Shown in pieces: positions 62,503-64,000 of a stretch of DNA of 64,000 nucleotides. The first letter of the stretch is position 1. Every line of letters begins with the position of its first letter. The stretch is taken from the NCBI GenBank assembly GCA_002448445.1, contig DJYC01000100.1, positions 1-64,000 of the forward strand. Reading direction: 5' to 3'. The stretch is from Treponema sp. UBA6988. GTDB taxonomy: Bacteria > Spirochaetota > Spirochaetia > Treponematales > Treponemataceae. The notes under the pieces are model-generated. The model ran no database searches. It saw only the letters and a list, made by a program, of their open reading frames with translations, and had not been told where the DNA came from. A program made the translations under genes and the position numbers.

Positions 62503-63114
62503 ATGAGCAGTGGAAAAAAAATCGGAGTGTCCCTTAATTCGCCGGTAATCATAACTTTTACGCTTTTGTGTTTTGCAGTCCTTGTGCTCGACTTTGTTAC
62601 GGTGGGCTGGGCAAGCGCGCAGTTTTTTAGCGTCTACAGGTCGTCGCTTGCAGACCCGTTTACTTACCTGCGCATGTTTACCCACGTACTTGGCCATTCA
62701 GGCTGGAACCACCTGTTCGGAAACATCACGATGATTCTGGTCATTGGGCCTCTGCTTGAAGAAAAGTATGGCTCTGCGAAAATCCTTTTTGTGATACTTG
62801 CAACTGCCCTTGTTACCGGGCTTGCCAACTTTCTCTTTTTTCCGGGAGTAAGGCTTTTGGGTGCAAGCGGCGTCCTTTTTGCCTTTATACTGCTTTCGTC
62901 TTTTACCTGCAGGGAAGAGGGAAAGATTCCGGTGACATTCATTCTTGTGGCCCTTGTATACATTGGCCAGCAGCTTTACCAGGCTTTTTTTGTAAAGGAC
63001 AATGTGTCAAATCTTGCGCACTTGCTCGGGGGAGGAGTGGGATCTGCCCTTGGCTTCCTTATGAACCGCGGAAATGCGTCGGACGGAGAGGGCAGGGAAA
63101 ACAAGTACCTGTAG
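62503..63114 (+). CDS. Rhomboid-family intramembrane serine protease
   Basis: The 203-residue protein has about five to six membrane helices. The catalytic dyad is visible: Ser122 in LLGASGVLFAF and His173 in SNLAHLLGGGVGS. The helix 2 motif HSGWNHLFGNI also fits. Rhomboids cut membrane helices within the lipid layer; substrates are unknown. AAAGGAG precedes the ATG, with a TATAAT box about 20 nt upstream. Confidence 0.9.
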   Translation: MSSGKKIGVSLNSPVIITFTLLCFAVLVLDFVTVGWASAQFFSVYRSSLADPFTYLRMFTHVLGHSGWNHLFGNITMILVIGPLLEEKYGSAKILFVILATALVTGLANFLFFPGVRLLGASGVLFAFILLSSFTCREEGKIPVTFILVALVYIGQQLYQAFFVKDNVSNLAHLLGGGVGSALGFLMNRGNASDGEGRENKYL

Positions 63115-63160
63115 GGGATGGTCCTTTTTTGAATGGGGAGGCTTTATGCCATTGCCTTTA

Positions 63161-63189
63161 TGGACTTTTAGCGCGCCTTTTTGTATAAT
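63161..63189 (+). promoter_or_regulatory. Promoter of plsC; leaderless
   Basis: TGGACT (63161-63166), 17 bp and TATAAT (63184-63189, preceded by TG) end six bases before ATG 63196. The -35 is moderate. Confidence 0.65.
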
Positions 63190-63195
63190 ATAGCC

Positions 63196-63960
63196 ATGAT
63201 AAGTTTATTCACTTTTTTGATTGCAAGCTGCGCGCTGCTTTTTCCCACACTAATGATAACCATAACCTATCCCTTTAGCAAAAAGTGGGCTCTCTTCTGG
63301 TCAAACTACATAACCCACCGCACGGACAGGCTTTTTTTTGCCATCCTAAAGACCTACTGCGGCTACGACTTTGTTGCGGACACAAAAAGCCTGGAAGGCC
63401 TTCCGGATAAATTCCTTGTGGTTTCAAACCACCAGAGCCTTATAGACATAGTTGTTTACCTGCTTTTCTTTTCCAAGAGGTATTATAATGGAAGGGAAGT
63501 TCGCTTTGTTGCAAAAGATGCCCTTTCCAAAGTTCCAATGGTGGGCAAGATGCTAAGAACCCAGGGCCACTGCATGATTCCCCGGCACGGAGGCGCTTCC
63601 GAGGCCATGAAGTCTCTTGAGGCTTTTGGTACCAGAGTAAACGCAAGCAAAGACATAGTCCCCCTTATTTTTCCAGAAGGAACAAGAAGCAAAGACGGCA
63701 AGCTTGGCACTTTCTATTCCGCAGGCTTCAGAAGGCTGGAAGAAACCGTAAAGCTTCCGGTTGCGGTTTGCGCACTGGACGGGGGCTGGAAGCTTTCCCA
63801 TATAGGCATGATGCTGCAAAACCTAAAGAAAGGTGCCTATCGGGTAAAAGTGCTGAAGGTTTTTGACGTCCCCCAGACTAAGGAAGACGAAAAGCGCATT
63901 TTGGCAGAAGCCCCGGCTCTTATCCAGGCCCAGCTGGACGAATGGCGCAAGTCTGAATAA
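63196..63960 (+). CDS. plsC: 1-acyl-sn-glycerol-3-phosphate acyltransferase
   Basis: The 254-residue protein has an N-terminal membrane helix (LFTFLIASCALLFPTLMITI), the NHxxxxD motif NHQSLID and the glycerol-phosphate motif FPEGTRS. It adds the second acyl chain to lysophosphatidate, making phosphatidic acid at the inner membrane. I start at 63196 (MISLFTF); the -10 box rules out the in-frame ATG at 63181. Related LPLAT enzymes with other acceptors remain possible. Confidence 0.92.
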   Translation: MISLFTFLIASCALLFPTLMITITYPFSKKWALFWSNYITHRTDRLFFAILKTYCGYDFVADTKSLEGLPDKFLVVSNHQSLIDIVVYLLFFSKRYYNGREVRFVAKDALSKVPMVGKMLRTQGHCMIPRHGGASEAMKSLEAFGTRVNASKDIVPLIFPEGTRSKDGKLGTFYSAGFRRLEETVKLPVAVCALDGGWKLSHIGMMLQNLKKGAYRVKVLKVFDVPQTKEDEKRILAEAPALIQAQLDEWRKSE

Positions 63961-64000
63961 ATTTAGAGACCTTCTTGTGTTTTTTATAGGTCTGTATGCC

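Overview
The window looks like a piece of a spirochaete chromosome, most likely a host-associated Treponema. This rests on gene content: a class I lysyl-tRNA synthetase, a very long GreA-type protein with a large helical-repeat N-terminus, a FliG paralogue with an N-terminal extension, a Na+-pumping oxaloacetate decarboxylase operon, split CHR-family transporters and many TPR/PEGA-type envelope proteins. I cannot name the species from the sequence alone.

Layout. 1-2.6 kb: a membrane protein, a lipoprotein-type histidine kinase and a NarL-type response regulator in one operon. 2.6-4.2 kb: an AAA ATPase gene that sits exactly between the response-regulator gene and a second copy of that gene's last 30 codons, so it looks inserted. 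4.2-9.1 kb: a small secreted protein, then the sodium pump operon oadG-oadA-oadB. 9.3-22.7 kb: a type I restriction-modification island (hsdM, AlbA-type regulator, small ORF, hsdS, hsdR, fic). Between hsdS and hsdR lies an AT-rich three-gene cassette: an OLD/RloA-like ATPase, a DUF262 protein and a DUF262-DUF1524 (GmrSD-like) protein. 22.7-38 kb: fliG-like and M16 peptidase genes, a tocopherol-cyclase-like protein, clpB, a small envelope protein, rlmJ-nadE (minus), tyrS, and a PstS-like binding protein. 38-49.4 kb (mostly minus): ParB-like protein, penicillin-binding protein 1A, PEGA protein, M23 peptidase, ferredoxin, MBL hydrolase, long greA and a TPR protein. 49.7-54.2 kb: chromate transporter halves, LapA-like and SPOR proteins, a MORN-like membrane protein and a VapBC-like toxin-antitoxin pair. 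54.3-64 kb: class I lysS, a lipoprotein, a TPR protein, a tRNA with CAT anticodon, an ABC-F protein, a DEAD-box helicase, a rhomboid protease and plsC.

Three patterns cut across the gene list. First, a dispersed family of GC-rich stem-loop elements occupies seven long intergenic gaps, in both orientations, with a possible eighth degenerate member; the cores share a framework and vary in an apical hairpin. Second, at least ten genes have a -10 hexamer ending only 5-10 nt before the start codon and no Shine-Dalgarno sequence, which predicts leaderless mRNAs; others have good GGAG-type sites. Third, two insertions can be read from sequence: the ATPase gene with its duplicated host-gene end, and the ATPase/DUF262 cassette inside the restriction operon.

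Most start codons were chosen by Shine-Dalgarno sites, signal peptides or promoter spacing. No CRISPR array, rRNA, transposase or integrase gene was seen.
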